DNA of 64,000 nt from an uncultured Neomegalonema sp. (GCA_937928005.1 CALFVD010000044.1:1-64000); one strand, 5' to 3'. Counted from the first letter of the stretch, positions 38,261-49,333 are shown. Numbers and translations: made by a program. Notes: a model not told the origin generated them from the letters alone.

Positions 38261-38805
38261 CAGTTTCCAGTAGCGAATTTTTCGGCCAGTGCAGCCAGAC
38301 CAGCTTCATAGATGCCCGTTACGGCAGCAATCGCAGCGGCATCGTTCAGGTTGTCAGGGGGATTGTTGTTCGGATAACCGCGATAGAATGCGCCTTTCCA
38401 CTCGACCAACGATCCACCGTCTTCACTCGGCTTGACAGTCAGATGCGAAGAGTAATTCGTCACCGGCAGAATTTCGACCTTCACTGCCGTAATGCGGTAG
38501 GAATAGCTGCGTTTTTTCTCGGTATCGCTATATTTGTATAGCACTTCAGCGATGGTCGGGCCGCCTTCCTCTCCGAGTGTTAGCATACGGGTCGCATCGA
38601 TTTCGTTACCATTCGTGCCGTTCGTCTCATGGACGGCAGGATGCCAGCTCATATCCTGAAAATTGCCGATCACGGCCCAGACTTCAGCGGGCGGCGCGGC
38701 GACCTCTTGTGTGATGGTGACTTTTTGGCGGGTCGGGCCGTGGGCACTCGCCAGCATGGGCACGAAGGCCAATGCCGTGGCGATGGCAAGTCCGATTATT
38801 TTCAT
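38260..38805 (-). CDS. Secreted SRPBCC/polyketide-cyclase-like protein
   Basis: Signal peptide MKIIGLAIATALAFVPMLASAHG; QEVAAPPAEVWAVIGNFQDMSWHPAV. Confidence 0.87.
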   Translation of the reverse strand: MKIIGLAIATALAFVPMLASAHGPTRQKVTITQEVAAPPAEVWAVIGNFQDMSWHPAVHETNGTNGNEIDATRMLTLGEEGGPTIAEVLYKYSDTEKKRSYSYRITAVKVEILPVTNYSSHLTVKPSEDGGSLVEWKGAFYRGYPNNNPPDNLNDAAAIAAVTGIYEAGLAALAEKFATGN

Positions 38806-38983
38806 GGTTTCCCTCCCTGCGGGATTATGTCGTTGCCCCATATTGACGGTGTCGCCGGGGTCTCGAAGGGAAGCCTATCAAGCGGTCAGGCGAAAACAAG
38901 GCGTCCAGTGCTTAGAAATCTCATAGAAAATTCCGACATGCATCGGTTGACGGGCGCTGGTCTGGATTGGAACACTCCGGCCC

Positions 38984-40174
38984 ATGAAGCATTTACTCCA
39001 ATATTGCCTATTCGTCCTTTCCGCTGTTGTCGCTATGCCGTCTTATGCCGCCGATCCAATATCGGTCAAAGTCGGCATCCTACGGGTTGAGCGGGAGCGC
39101 CCATTACCGTTATCGCGGCTAGATCTACCGCCCGATGATCTAGGTTTTGCCGGGGCCACGCTTGGGGAGAACGACAATAACACGACTGGGCGTTTCTTGG
39201 GGCAGGTCTACGAAACCATCACTGAAACCGCACCGCCTGAAGAGGCGGCGGCGGCGATGGATGCGATGATTGATGGCGGCGTCGGATTCATCGTGATGAT
39301 GGGTAATGCTGGGGACGTTATCGATTTGTCGGATCATGCGGCGGGGCGCGATGTACTGCTACTCAATGCGCAAGCCGAGGACAATATGCTGCGCACCGAT
39401 GAATGTCGCGCTAATCTGCTGCATGTCGCGTCGAGCCGGGCAATGATGGCGGATGGGTTGGCGCAGTTTTTAATGTGGAAACGGTGGCGCAAATGGCTGC
39501 TGATCGTTGGCTCACATCCCGAAGACGAGGCTTGGGCCGAGGCGCTACGGCGAGCGGCTTCGCGGTTTGGGGGGAAGATTGTCGAGGAGCGTGTATTCAA
39601 GGATACTGGTGGCGCACGACGCACGGATACAGGCCATGTTCAAGTGCAAAAGCAAATTCCAGTCTTCACGCAGCGAGCGAAGAAGCATGATGTAGTTATC
39701 GCCGCCGATGAGTCGGATGTGTTTGCCGGATATCTACCCTATCACACATGGGATGCGCGGCCTGTGGCTGGGTCGGCGGGGCTACGCCCGGTTGGTTGGC
39801 ATCCGGGAAACGAGGCGTGGGGCGCGACGCAGTTTCAGCGTCGGTTCGAGAAGATTGCTAACCGGCGCGTGCGGACACTAGATTTTCAGGTTTGGCTTGC
39901 CCTGCGGGTCATCGGTGAAGGTGTCACACGAACCAGTTCAGCCGATCCAAAAGCGGTGCGCGATTACGTGCTTGGTTCCGATTTTGAGTTGGGGATATTC
40001 AAGGGCACGAAGGTCAATTTTCGCCCATGGAATCAGCAACTCCGCTCGCCCGTACTATTGGCGAATGACCGAATGATTGTCTCGGTTTCGCCGCAGAAAG
40101 AATATCTGCATCAGGTTAGCCAACTCGATACGCTTGGCTATGATGAACCCGAATCCCGTTGCTCGCTCAACTGA
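38984..40174 (+). CDS. ABC transporter substrate-binding protein of the type associated with PQQ alcohol dehydrogenase systems
   Basis: Signal peptide; LLLNAQAEDNMLRTDECRANLLHVASSRAMMADGLAQFLMWKRWRKWLLIVGSHPEDEAWAEALRRAASRFG; type I periplasmic-binding fold. Confidence 0.8.
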   Translation: MKHLLQYCLFVLSAVVAMPSYAADPISVKVGILRVERERPLPLSRLDLPPDDLGFAGATLGENDNNTTGRFLGQVYETITETAPPEEAAAAMDAMIDGGVGFIVMMGNAGDVIDLSDHAAGRDVLLLNAQAEDNMLRTDECRANLLHVASSRAMMADGLAQFLMWKRWRKWLLIVGSHPEDEAWAEALRRAASRFGGKIVEERVFKDTGGARRTDTGHVQVQKQIPVFTQRAKKHDVVIAADESDVFAGYLPYHTWDARPVAGSAGLRPVGWHPGNEAWGATQFQRRFEKIANRRVRTLDFQVWLALRVIGEGVTRTSSADPKAVRDYVLGSDFELGIFKGTKVNFRPWNQQLRSPVLLANDRMIVSVSPQKEYLHQVSQLDTLGYDEPESRCSLN

Positions 40175-40185
40175 AGGATATCCTT

Positions 40186-41163
40186 ATGCGCGCCAGTGTT
40201 GCCGTCTTTACCGCCCTGTTGACGACCCTTTCCTGCCTCGCTCCGGCGGCCCATGCCTTCACGATCTATGTGACAAATGAGAGGGGTAATACGGTTACGA
40301 TCATCGATTCCGAGACATTGGAAGTTACAGGCACCATTGATGCGGGCGCTCGGCCTCGGGGTATCACCATCAGCCCCGATGGCAGTGAATTATATGTCTG
40401 CGCCTCCGATGATGACACGGTGAATGTCTTTGATACGAAGACGATGAAGCGCAAGCACACCCTGCCCTCTGGCCCGGACCCCGAACTCTTTGTACTGCAC
40501 CCAAGTGGCAATCCGCTCTACATCGCGAATGAGGACGATAATATCGTCACTGTGGTCGATGTAAAAACCCGCAAAGTGCTGGCAGAAATTCCGGTCGGTG
40601 TGGAGCCGGAAGGTATGGGGGTCAGCCCGGACGGCAAGATCGTGGTCAATACTTCTGAGACTACGAATATGGCGCATTTCATTAATACCGAAACCTTCGA
40701 TATCGATACGAATGTACTCGTCGATCAGCGCCCGCGCTTCGCGCAATTCACCGATGACGGTAAGTTACTTTATGTCTCCGCCGAAATCGGTGGCACCGTG
40801 AGTGTAATCGACCCGACAAAGGGCGAAATCATCAAAAAGATCGAATTTGCCGTACCAGGTATCTTACCAGAGGCATTGCAACCAGTAGGCGTGCGAGTAA
40901 CAGAAGACAGCAAAAAAGTCTTCGTTGCCCTTGGCCCCGCAAACCGGGTGGCGCTGGTGAATGGTGAGACGTTCGAGGTGGAAAAATATCTGCTCGTCGG
41001 CCAGCGCGTCTGGCAACTCGCCTTCTCACCAGATCAGAAATTCCTCTACACGACTAATGGTAATTCCAACGATATTTCCGTTATCGATGTGGAAAAAGAA
41101 AAGGTCATCAAATCGATCCCTGTCGGGGAACAGCCTTGGGGCGTTGCCGTATCGCCCGAATGA
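40186..41163 (+). CDS. YVTN beta-propeller (PQQ-catabolism-associated type)
   Basis: Signal peptide; FTIYVTNERGNTVTIIDSETLEVTGTIDAGARPRGITISPDGSELYV and repeated blades. Confidence 0.88.
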   Translation: MRASVAVFTALLTTLSCLAPAAHAFTIYVTNERGNTVTIIDSETLEVTGTIDAGARPRGITISPDGSELYVCASDDDTVNVFDTKTMKRKHTLPSGPDPELFVLHPSGNPLYIANEDDNIVTVVDVKTRKVLAEIPVGVEPEGMGVSPDGKIVVNTSETTNMAHFINTETFDIDTNVLVDQRPRFAQFTDDGKLLYVSAEIGGTVSVIDPTKGEIIKKIEFAVPGILPEALQPVGVRVTEDSKKVFVALGPANRVALVNGETFEVEKYLLVGQRVWQLAFSPDQKFLYTTNGNSNDISVIDVEKEKVIKSIPVGEQPWGVAVSPE

Positions 41164-41189
41164 TTTGTCACAATAATAGGACTTCCTCC

Positions 41190-41648
41190 ATGAAAACTAT
41201 TCTTGCCGCCGCAGCCCTTGTACTCGCGCCAGTCTCACTGCTTACCGCTGCTCACGCAGCCCCGCTATGCGAAGCCAAGAAAATGGGCTTTGCTGGTCTA
41301 CTGGCCAAGTGCAACAAGGAAGAATTGCCGCCTTTGACTTTGGCCTCCGGCAAGCCGCTTGCCGAGGGGGATATTACCCTGCAATCGGGTGCCTATTACG
41401 AAATTGAGTTGATTGCGGATGGATCGGCAGAGCTGGCGCTTGCCGGGCCAGAGTTCTTTCGTGCGATCTGGATCGACGAGATCGTTATTAACGATCTGGA
41501 AATTCGCCCGCTTGGGATAGACAGCTTTGAGTTTGATGATGAAGGCGTAATCGAATTATCCTTCATTGCCATCAAACCGGGCACCTATGAGCTGAAAATT
41601 CCCGGCAGTCGGGGCGACAGCCAAAAGGTTAAAATCTCGATCCAATAG
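41190..41648 (+). CDS. Small secreted protein, possible cupredoxin-like fold
   Basis: MKTILAAAALVLAPVSLLTAAHAAP signal; beta-rich with YELKIPGSRGDSQKVKISIQ end. Confidence 0.65.
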   Translation: MKTILAAAALVLAPVSLLTAAHAAPLCEAKKMGFAGLLAKCNKEELPPLTLASGKPLAEGDITLQSGAYYEIELIADGSAELALAGPEFFRAIWIDEIVINDLEIRPLGIDSFEFDDEGVIELSFIAIKPGTYELKIPGSRGDSQKVKISIQ

Positions 41649-41799
41649 CGACGATGCGTCGAAAAACTATGCGTTGGACAGGATGCCTATTGCGTGCGTT
41701 GACGTCGCGGCCTACTTGAGTTGCATGGAGCGCGCACACGGATTGCGCGCTCAGATCGTAATGAATGGCCAGCATATCATGTGGCCCTGAAAGGTTGCC

Positions 41800-43026
41800 G
41801 TGAACCGTGATGACATCCTTCCCGGAAAAGCAGCAAAACTGCCGCAACAGCCTAGTTGGAAGGTTCCGGCAGCACTGATTCTTGCCATGTGGGCATCGAT
41901 CTTATCCACTGATCTATATACGCCCAGCCTGCCCGATCTCGATGAAGTCTTCGGCACGACCGACCGCGCCGTAAAGCTAACGATGAGCGTTAATTTCATT
42001 GGCTATGCGCTGGGGCCATTCTTGGTCGGGCCGCTGGCGGACCATTATGGACGCCGACGGGTGCTTGCCATTGGTATGGCGTTGTTTTCGCTGGCGAGCT
42101 TGGCCTGCACGGTCGCACCGTCTATCTGGCCGTTGATCGTGGCGCGGGGAATTCAGGGCGCGACAGGAAGCGTGTCGTCGGTGCTATGCGTCGTACTGAT
42201 CCGCGATATGTTTAGGGGGCCAGAAGCGGTAAAAATCCTCAGCCTCTATGGTGCCTCCATCGGCCTTGCCCCCGCAGTAGGGCCACTGCTGGGCGGCGTG
42301 GTGCATGTGCTGATCGGATGGTGGGCGAATTTCATCTTGTTGTTCGTTCTCGGTGCGTTGGCATCGATCATGGTATGGAAAGTGATCCCAGAGGGAGGGG
42401 GCGGCGCACCCTTCAACTTTCGGCTAGCGTATCGGCGATACAAACGATTGCTGAAAAACACAGTATTTCTGCGTTTTGCTGTGGCTATCGGCGCAACTTT
42501 TGCGGGGTTATTCGCGTTCATTACGGTTGGACCGTATCTTTTTATTGAGAAATTCGGCGTCGCAACGGAGGATTACGGCCTTTATTACGGCGCGAGCGTC
42601 ATCGCTTATATCCTCGGTGCGACCTGTGCCAATCGGTTTGCCGAGCGGATTAGCCCGTTTGGTTTGACAAAAATTGGTGCGACATTCGGAGTGACCGGGG
42701 CGTTGGTTTTCTTGGGATTGAACCTTGCCGATGCGCTGACGGCGATGACGATGTTGATTGCCATGTCTTTGTTTTCGCTTGGTCTTGGGATGTTATTTGC
42801 CGCAGCCCCGGTTCTGATGTTCGCATCGGTGCCGACCGCCCTAGGCGCAACGGCGGGGGTGTTGTTCAGCATCGGGCAAAGCGCAGGTGCCGCATTAGGG
42901 GCGGCTTCGGCGGCGATATTCCATGGCGAAACCATATTACTACTCGCCATTGTGATGGTCGGGTATGCAGTGTTTGCAAGCGTTCTGATCTTCGCGGGCG
43001 AAGAACCTAAGACAGAAAATCACTGA
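41800..43026 (+). CDS. Bcr/CflA-family MFS efflux transporter
   Basis: LSTDLYTPSLPDLDEVFGTTDRAVKLTMSVNFIGYALGPFLVGPLADHYGRRRVL, 12-TM. Confidence 0.9.
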   Translation: MNRDDILPGKAAKLPQQPSWKVPAALILAMWASILSTDLYTPSLPDLDEVFGTTDRAVKLTMSVNFIGYALGPFLVGPLADHYGRRRVLAIGMALFSLASLACTVAPSIWPLIVARGIQGATGSVSSVLCVVLIRDMFRGPEAVKILSLYGASIGLAPAVGPLLGGVVHVLIGWWANFILLFVLGALASIMVWKVIPEGGGGAPFNFRLAYRRYKRLLKNTVFLRFAVAIGATFAGLFAFITVGPYLFIEKFGVATEDYGLYYGASVIAYILGATCANRFAERISPFGLTKIGATFGVTGALVFLGLNLADALTAMTMLIAMSLFSLGLGMLFAAAPVLMFASVPTALGATAGVLFSIGQSAGAALGAASAAIFHGETILLLAIVMVGYAVFASVLIFAGEEPKTENH

Positions 43027-44213
43027 TCGGAATCATCCTTCGACAATCCATAAGGCGCGACGAGCCGCCAGATATGCGCCGGAATCATGTGCTTCATCCG
43101 CGCGGATTTTTCGCGGCGCAGATGCAGCACGCTTTCCGCCGCCTTCATCTCGACCCGTGTACGGGCAAATTCCAGACCGCGAGGGCCAATGCGCGGCATG
43201 AGCCAGCCGACGATTGGGCGCAGCCATCCGGGCATTTTGCGCAATGGCAAGCCGCCCGCCGCGCGCTCGGTATTCGTGATGAAGCCCGCTACCGCGCCCT
43301 TGCGTTTGCCCTTTGAACCCGGCTCCTGCGTGATCAATTCGTCGCCAAGCAGATCGATTAACTCCTCCCCACGCTCATTGCGGACGATAAGCCACTGATC
43401 ACCCTGACCACCCATATAGCCAACGACAATATCAGCCAATGCATTGGTGTAGTCGACGCAGCTACGGCAGGTCAGCGGGAAAAAATCGGATGGCAGATCG
43501 GAAATCGGCAGTTTCAGGAACGGTATTTCCTGCGTTCGCCCATCATCGAAGCGCAATTCGACATGATAATCAGCGCGAAATTCAAGATAGCTGATCGTCT
43601 CAGGCTGATCGGATAGCAACTCAAGGAAAGCGTGAAAATTCTCGGTTGTCGTGTTGTCGGAACAGGGCGTGCCGATGACGTAGAGCCGCTCTAGCCCCAG
43701 TTCCGCCTCCAGCGCACGCAAAGCGTATACCTGACAAGGAATACCGATAATGGCGAGCCGCGTATGACCCGCCGCAATAGCCGGTTCTAACAACGCCAAT
43801 AACGGCGCATAGCCCATGCGCATCCCCCGGCAAGCGGCCATATCAGCGGGGTCGGTTACGAGAGTCGGAACCGGACGCCAGCGATCATCAGGGTGTGGTT
43901 TCATCGTCAGAACACCGCTAACCGCGCCGGTTTCGAGCAACCGTTCTGCCGTACGAGTCGTGATGCCAGTCCATTGAGCGCCGGGTTTTGGTGTGGCAAG
44001 ACGCGCACGCAACAGGCGGGTAAATGTACCGAAATGAAGCTCGTCGGTGCGCGCTATGTCACGCGCGCGACCATGCGCTGATGCCTCTAAAGCAGGGTAG
44101 TCGGGCGCAATAAACTGACACGCCCGCCCGCACCGTTTCGGATCATCCGTCCGCGAAATTCCACAATCGGTACATAGGGATCGTGGAGGCGGGTCGCCTT
44201 CGATGGGAATCAC
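43020..44213 (-). CDS. FrhB/BciB-like Fe-S flavoprotein (coenzyme F420 hydrogenase beta-subunit family; divinyl-chlorophyllide 8-vinyl-reductase-like)
   Basis: LCTDCGISR...C...C, HGRARDIARTDELHFGTF, GAQWTGI, LGLERLYVIGTPCSDNTT, CRSCVDYTNALADIVVGYMGGQGDQWLIVRN. Confidence 0.85.
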   Translation of the reverse strand: MIPIEGDPPPRSLCTDCGISRTDDPKRCGRACQFIAPDYPALEASAHGRARDIARTDELHFGTFTRLLRARLATPKPGAQWTGITTRTAERLLETGAVSGVLTMKPHPDDRWRPVPTLVTDPADMAACRGMRMGYAPLLALLEPAIAAGHTRLAIIGIPCQVYALRALEAELGLERLYVIGTPCSDNTTTENFHAFLELLSDQPETISYLEFRADYHVELRFDDGRTQEIPFLKLPISDLPSDFFPLTCRSCVDYTNALADIVVGYMGGQGDQWLIVRNERGEELIDLLGDELITQEPGSKGKRKGAVAGFITNTERAAGGLPLRKMPGWLRPIVGWLMPRIGPRGLEFARTRVEMKAAESVLHLRREKSARMKHMIPAHIWRLVAPYGLSKDDSDQ

Positions 44214-45481
44214 CCCTCCAGCGCGTCTTCGAGCGTACGCATTCCGGGGCGTTTGGCGCTGACCAGCACGGCCATATTACCGGGCTTATGCTCATTGCGT
44301 AGCATCTTGGTATGCGCACGCGGGATGTCGCGCCATGCGAAAACTTCGGACATGCAGGGATCAAGGCGGCGCTCGACCATTAGCTTGTTGGCGGCAGATG
44401 CCTGCTTGAGATTGGCAAAATGGCTACCCTGCACACGCTTCTGGTGCATCCAGAGATAACGGGCATCCATGGTCAGGTTGAAACCCGTCGTCCCGGCGCA
44501 GATGACAACCATACCACCGCGTTTGACCACGAAGACCGAGGCCGCAAATGTCGCCTCGCCCGGATGCTCAAACACCATATCGACATTGTTGCCTTTGCCG
44601 GTGATGTCCCAGATCGCTTTACCGAATTTGCGGACCTCGCCGAACCACGCCTTGTACTCGTCGGAATTGACGGTCGGCATCTGGCCCCAGCAGTTGTAAT
44701 CCTTGCGGTTCAATACGCCCTTTGCGCCAAGCCCCATGACGAACTCGCGCTTGTCTTCATCGGAAATCACACCGATGGCGTTCGCACCCGCAGCATTGAT
44801 AAGCTGAATCGCATACGAACCGAGGCCGCCTGAAGCGCCCCAAACCAGTACGTTATCGCCGGGTTTTAGGATATGAGGGCGGTGGCCGAACAGCATTCGG
44901 TAAGCCGTAGCCAACGTCAGCGTATAGCAGGCGCTCTCTTCCCATGTAAGGTGCTTTGGACGTGGCATAAGCTGTTGCGACTGTACCCGCGTGAACTGCG
45001 AAAAGCTGCCATCGCCCGTCTCATAGCCCCAGATCCGCTGGGTTGGTGAAAACATCGGGTCGCCACCATTGCACTCTTCGTCATCGCCGTCATCTTGGTT
45101 GCAGTGCACCACAACCTCGTCACCGACTTTCCAACGTTTCACCTTATCGCCAACCGCCCAGACGATGCCGGAGCAATCTGACCCGGCGATGTGAAAATCT
45201 TGCTTGTGAACATCAAATGGTGAAATCGGCTGGCCAAGCCCCGCCCAGACACCATTGTAGTTCACCCCCGCCGCCATAACGAAGACGAGCACTTCGTGGC
45301 TGTCCAATTCCCAAACAGGCAGAGTTTCAAGCTGCATGGCCTCTTCCGGCTCACCATGACGCTCGCGCCGGATTGCCCAAGCATACATTTCCTTCGGAAC
45401 ATGGCCCAGTGGTGGAATCTCTCCAATCTCGTACAAGTCTTTGACTGGTCGGTCGTTCTGGGTCTCTGCGGGTGCATCCAT
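44210..45481 (-). CDS. ccrA: Crotonyl-CoA carboxylase/reductase (ethylmalonyl-CoA pathway)
   Basis: AAGVNYNGVWAGLGQPISPFDVHKQDFHIAGSDCSGIVWAVGD, HCNQDDGDDEECNGGDPMFSPTQRIWGYETGDGSFSQF. Confidence 0.95.
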   Translation of the reverse strand: MDAPAETQNDRPVKDLYEIGEIPPLGHVPKEMYAWAIRRERHGEPEEAMQLETLPVWELDSHEVLVFVMAAGVNYNGVWAGLGQPISPFDVHKQDFHIAGSDCSGIVWAVGDKVKRWKVGDEVVVHCNQDDGDDEECNGGDPMFSPTQRIWGYETGDGSFSQFTRVQSQQLMPRPKHLTWEESACYTLTLATAYRMLFGHRPHILKPGDNVLVWGASGGLGSYAIQLINAAGANAIGVISDEDKREFVMGLGAKGVLNRKDYNCWGQMPTVNSDEYKAWFGEVRKFGKAIWDITGKGNNVDMVFEHPGEATFAASVFVVKRGGMVVICAGTTGFNLTMDARYLWMHQKRVQGSHFANLKQASAANKLMVERRLDPCMSEVFAWRDIPRAHTKMLRNEHKPGNMAVLVSAKRPGMRTLEDALEG

Positions 45482-45715
45482 GGGAAAGACTCACTCTGAT
45501 TGGGGCGATGGTCGCGCAACATTCGGAAAGATTTATAGTGTCGGCATTGAATGACATTTCGCAGGAGGCGGCGCAAGAGAATTTGTGCAGTGCGGTGTAA
45601 CATAAATCAATCATATGTGAGCATGTGTTGATCGCCCAACGCAGGCGTTTTTACCATCCATTAATTGCAAAATTGCACGATCCGCTCCTGCAACAAAATA
45701 TGTGGAGAGTTGAAG

Positions 45716-46288
45716 ATGTTAGCATACCAATACGATACTGAACTGCCTTCCCAGCTCCCCGCACTGCTGGAAAACTGTGCGGATCGAATCCCTTTCGATA
45801 AACTGCAATGCAACGATCTAGAGTGGATCGCAGAATCCTGGGCGGCGCTTACGGTTCAAGCTGGTGAACTGTTGCCACGCTGGGACAGTTTCAATGTTGC
45901 TGACTTTGCGAGAGTTCTGGACAAGCTATGCGTATTGCATGTTCGGGATTGGCGTACGAATGACATCGAATTCGTGGTCTATGGTGGGCATCCGACCCGT
46001 TTCGTTGGCTTGGGCAAGCCAGTCAAACTAGCCAAGATGCGTAGCGACCCCGTCGCATATAATAATTATGTAGATATTTGCGACCGCGTTGGTCGCGCCG
46101 TATGTAACTCAAAACCACAATACGCACGCAAGACACTGTCGTGGAATGGGCGCGATGATATTGAATACGAAACGCTGATATTGCCATTTGCTCCGGATGG
46201 ATCTGGCGTTCAGCGTGTTCTTCAGCCAGTCAGTGCGCGTTGTACTGGTGGTGGAACCCTGTGTGTGGCGGCAAGCGGTGTTCTATGA
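45716..46288 (+). CDS. PAS-domain-like protein
   Basis: LPRWDSFNVADFARVLDKLCVLHVRDWRTNDIEFVVYGGHPTRFVGLGKPV, resembles PAS_5-type alphaproteobacterial proteins. Confidence 0.55.
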   Translation: MLAYQYDTELPSQLPALLENCADRIPFDKLQCNDLEWIAESWAALTVQAGELLPRWDSFNVADFARVLDKLCVLHVRDWRTNDIEFVVYGGHPTRFVGLGKPVKLAKMRSDPVAYNNYVDICDRVGRAVCNSKPQYARKTLSWNGRDDIEYETLILPFAPDGSGVQRVLQPVSARCTGGGTLCVAASGVL

Positions 46289-46417
46289 TGGTCACACCGA
46301 GAGATGCCTTCTGTCATGTATGCCATCAAGAATTTCCTACTTTGTTCCGATTTCTCCTTTTGTTGAGCCATCGACCTGTTCTATATCCCGATATTCCTCA
46401 TAGACAGGATTACGGGC

Positions 46418-49330
46418 ATGGCCGAGACGAAATACATTTCCGTGCGCGGGGCGCGCGAGCATAATCTCAAGGGTGTCGATCTTGATATCCCACGAGACCA
46501 GCTCGTTGTGTTCACCGGCCTTTCAGGGTCGGGCAAATCCTCTCTGGCTTTCGATACGATCTATGCTGAAGGACAGCGCCGCTACGTCGAATCGCTGTCC
46601 GCCTATGCGCGGCAATTTCTGGAGATGATGCAAAAACCGGATGTGGACCTTATCCAAGGCCTTTCCCCCGCAATTTCCATTGAGCAAAAGACGACCAGCC
46701 GCAACCCGCGTTCAACCGTGGGAACAATCACGGAAATCTACGATTACCTGCGCCTCCTGTTCGCGCGGGTTGGCGTTCCTTATTCGCCCACTACCGGCCT
46801 GCCCATTGCGGCGCAGCAAGTATCAGAAATGGTCGACCGGGTGATGAGCATGGAGGATGGCACGCGGCTCTACCTACTTGCGCCCATTGTGCGTGATCGT
46901 AAGGGGGAATACCGCAAAGAAATCCTGCAATTGCGCAAAGACGGGTTTCAGCGATTGAAGATTGACGGCGAATTCTACGAAATCGACGAAGCGCCCAGTC
47001 TCGACAAGAAATTTCGCTATAGCATCGATGTGGTGGTCGATCGCCTCGTGGTGCGCGAGGGGATGGAAACGCGATTGGCCGATAGTTTCCAGACCGCACT
47101 TGGCCTCGCTGATGGTATCGCAATCATCGAAACGGCACCAAGCGAAGGCGACTCGGAACGTATCACCTTCTCCGAGAAATTCGCCTGCCCCGTTAGTGGC
47201 TTTACGATTGGCGAGATCGAACCGCGCCTTTTCTCGTTTAATGCGCCGTCAGGGGCTTGCCCGTCTTGTGATGGGCTGGGGATGGAATTGTTCTTCGATC
47301 CCCGTCTTGTGGTGCCCGATGAAGACCTATCGCTCTATGGCGGCGCGCTGGCACCTTGGTCGAAATCGGGGCAACCATCGCCCTACTATCGGCAGACTGT
47401 TGATGCCGTCGCGCGCCATTTCAAAGGTAGCGTTCGTGAACCATGGCGTGATTTACCCGAAAATCTACGGGATGCGCTGCTGTTCGGAACCAAAGAAAAG
47501 ATCAAATTCAAGTTTGATGATGGAGGCCGCGTTTACGAGGTGGCCCGTAATTTCGAGGGCGTGATCCCGAATTTGACTCGCCGCTATCGCGAGACGGATT
47601 CCAACTGGATTCGCGAGGAATTCGAGCGGTATCAGTCCAACAAACCCTGCGAAATATGTAACGGCCACCGCCTTCGCCCCGAAGCCCTCGCCGTAAAGTT
47701 AGACGGAAAACACGCAGGCGAAGTGACTCAGATGTCGGTACGACAGGCCTATGATTGGACCGAGACGCTCTGGGACACATTGACGGAGAAACAACAGCAG
47801 ATTGCGGAGAAGATTCTCAAGGAAATCGGGGAACGTCTTGGTTTTCTGAACAATGTTGGCCTCGAATATCTGACCCTATCGCGGACCTCAGGCACGCTAT
47901 CGGGCGGCGAGAGCCAGCGCATCCGACTAGCCAGTCAAATCGGATCGGGTTTGACTGGCGTGCTCTATGTACTGGACGAGCCGTCCATCGGGCTACACCA
48001 ACGCGACAATGATCGCCTACTAGAGACGCTACGCCGCCTACGCGATACCGGCAATACGGTGATCGTCGTGGAGCATGACGAGGAAGCCGTGCGCAGCGCC
48101 GATTACGTCTTTGATATTGGCCCCGGCGCGGGGGTACATGGCGGTCAAGTCGTCTCACATGGCACGCCTGAGCAAGTTATCGCTGATGATAACTCGCTGA
48201 CAGGTCAGTATCTTAGCGGTAAAAAGGAAATTGCCGTACCAACAAACCGTCGCAAGGGCACGGGCAAGGTCGTAACGGTGCAAAACGCCACCGGTAATAA
48301 CTTACGCGGCGTGACAGCCAGTATTCCGTTGGGCGTTTTATGCTGTGTGACTGGCGTTTCGGGCGGCGGAAAATCTACCCTGACCATCGAAACGCTCTAT
48401 AAAGCCGCCGCCCGCGCGTTGAATGGCACGCGCACGAATCCCGCGCCATATGACCGGATTGAGGGGCTAGAATATCTCGACAAGGTCATCGATATCGACC
48501 AATCCCCCATCGGACGCACGCCACGCTCGAACCCCGCAACCTATACTGGCGCATTCACGCCGATTCGCGATTGGTTCGCTAATCTGCCCGAATCCAAGGC
48601 GCGTGGCTATAAACCGGGCCGCTTTAGCTTCAACGTCAAGGGTGGGCGGTGCGAAGCCTGTCAGGGCGACGGTGTTATCAAGATCGAGATGCATTTCCTG
48701 CCCGATGTCTACGTCACCTGTGATGTGTGCCATGGCAAGCGGTACAATCGCGAGACGCTCGAAATCCGCTATAAAGACAAAAGCATAGCGGATGTCTTGG
48801 ATATGACGGTCGAAGACGCCGCCCAATTTTTCAAGGCGGTACCGTCGATACGTGAAAAGATGGTGACTTTGGAGCGCGTGGGCCTTGGCTATATCAAGGT
48901 TGGCCAACAGGCGAACACCCTGTCGGGCGGCGAGGCGCAGCGCGTAAAACTGTCGAAAGAGTTGGCGAAGCGCGCCACAGGCCGCACGCTCTATATCTTG
49001 GACGAACCAACCACCGGTCTGCATTTCGAGGATGTGAACCGGTTGTTACAAGTGCTGCATGAACTGGTGGAACAGGGCAACACGGTCGTCGTGATCGAGC
49101 ATAACCTCGATGTCATCAAAACCGCAGACTGGATTGTGGATATTGGCCCCGAAGGCGGCGATGGCGGCGGCATGATCGTCGCCGAAGGCACGCCGGAACA
49201 GGTCGCCGCCATGGAGGGCAGTTATACTGGGCATTATCTGGCAAAAATGGTGACGGCAAAGGCTGCACCAAAAGCCAAGAAAAAAACTGCGACGAAGAAA
49301 AAAGCGACGAAGAAAGTCGCAGCCGAATAG
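46418..49330 (+). CDS. uvrA: Excinuclease ABC subunit UvrA
   Basis: [68 protein letters not shown]; Lys-rich C-terminal tail. Confidence 0.98.
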   Translation: MAETKYISVRGAREHNLKGVDLDIPRDQLVVFTGLSGSGKSSLAFDTIYAEGQRRYVESLSAYARQFLEMMQKPDVDLIQGLSPAISIEQKTTSRNPRSTVGTITEIYDYLRLLFARVGVPYSPTTGLPIAAQQVSEMVDRVMSMEDGTRLYLLAPIVRDRKGEYRKEILQLRKDGFQRLKIDGEFYEIDEAPSLDKKFRYSIDVVVDRLVVREGMETRLADSFQTALGLADGIAIIETAPSEGDSERITFSEKFACPVSGFTIGEIEPRLFSFNAPSGACPSCDGLGMELFFDPRLVVPDEDLSLYGGALAPWSKSGQPSPYYRQTVDAVARHFKGSVREPWRDLPENLRDALLFGTKEKIKFKFDDGGRVYEVARNFEGVIPNLTRRYRETDSNWIREEFERYQSNKPCEICNGHRLRPEALAVKLDGKHAGEVTQMSVRQAYDWTETLWDTLTEKQQQIAEKILKEIGERLGFLNNVGLEYLTLSRTSGTLSGGESQRIRLASQIGSGLTGVLYVLDEPSIGLHQRDNDRLLETLRRLRDTGNTVIVVEHDEEAVRSADYVFDIGPGAGVHGGQVVSHGTPEQVIADDNSLTGQYLSGKKEIAVPTNRRKGTGKVVTVQNATGNNLRGVTASIPLGVLCCVTGVSGGGKSTLTIETLYKAAARALNGTRTNPAPYDRIEGLEYLDKVIDIDQSPIGRTPRSNPATYTGAFTPIRDWFANLPESKARGYKPGRFSFNVKGGRCEACQGDGVIKIEMHFLPDVYVTCDVCHGKRYNRETLEIRYKDKSIADVLDMTVEDAAQFFKAVPSIREKMVTLERVGLGYIKVGQQANTLSGGEAQRVKLSKELAKRATGRTLYILDEPTTGLHFEDVNRLLQVLHELVEQGNTVVVIEHNLDVIKTADWIVDIGPEGGDGGGMIVAEGTPEQVAAMEGSYTGHYLAKMVTAKAAPKAKKKTATKKKATKKVAAE

Positions 49331-49333
49331 CGG

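Noticed and set aside
43020-44213. Photosynthesis gene cluster inferred from the BciB-like gene
   Set aside because: No bch, crt, puf or puh genes are visible in the window, so phototrophy is not supported here.
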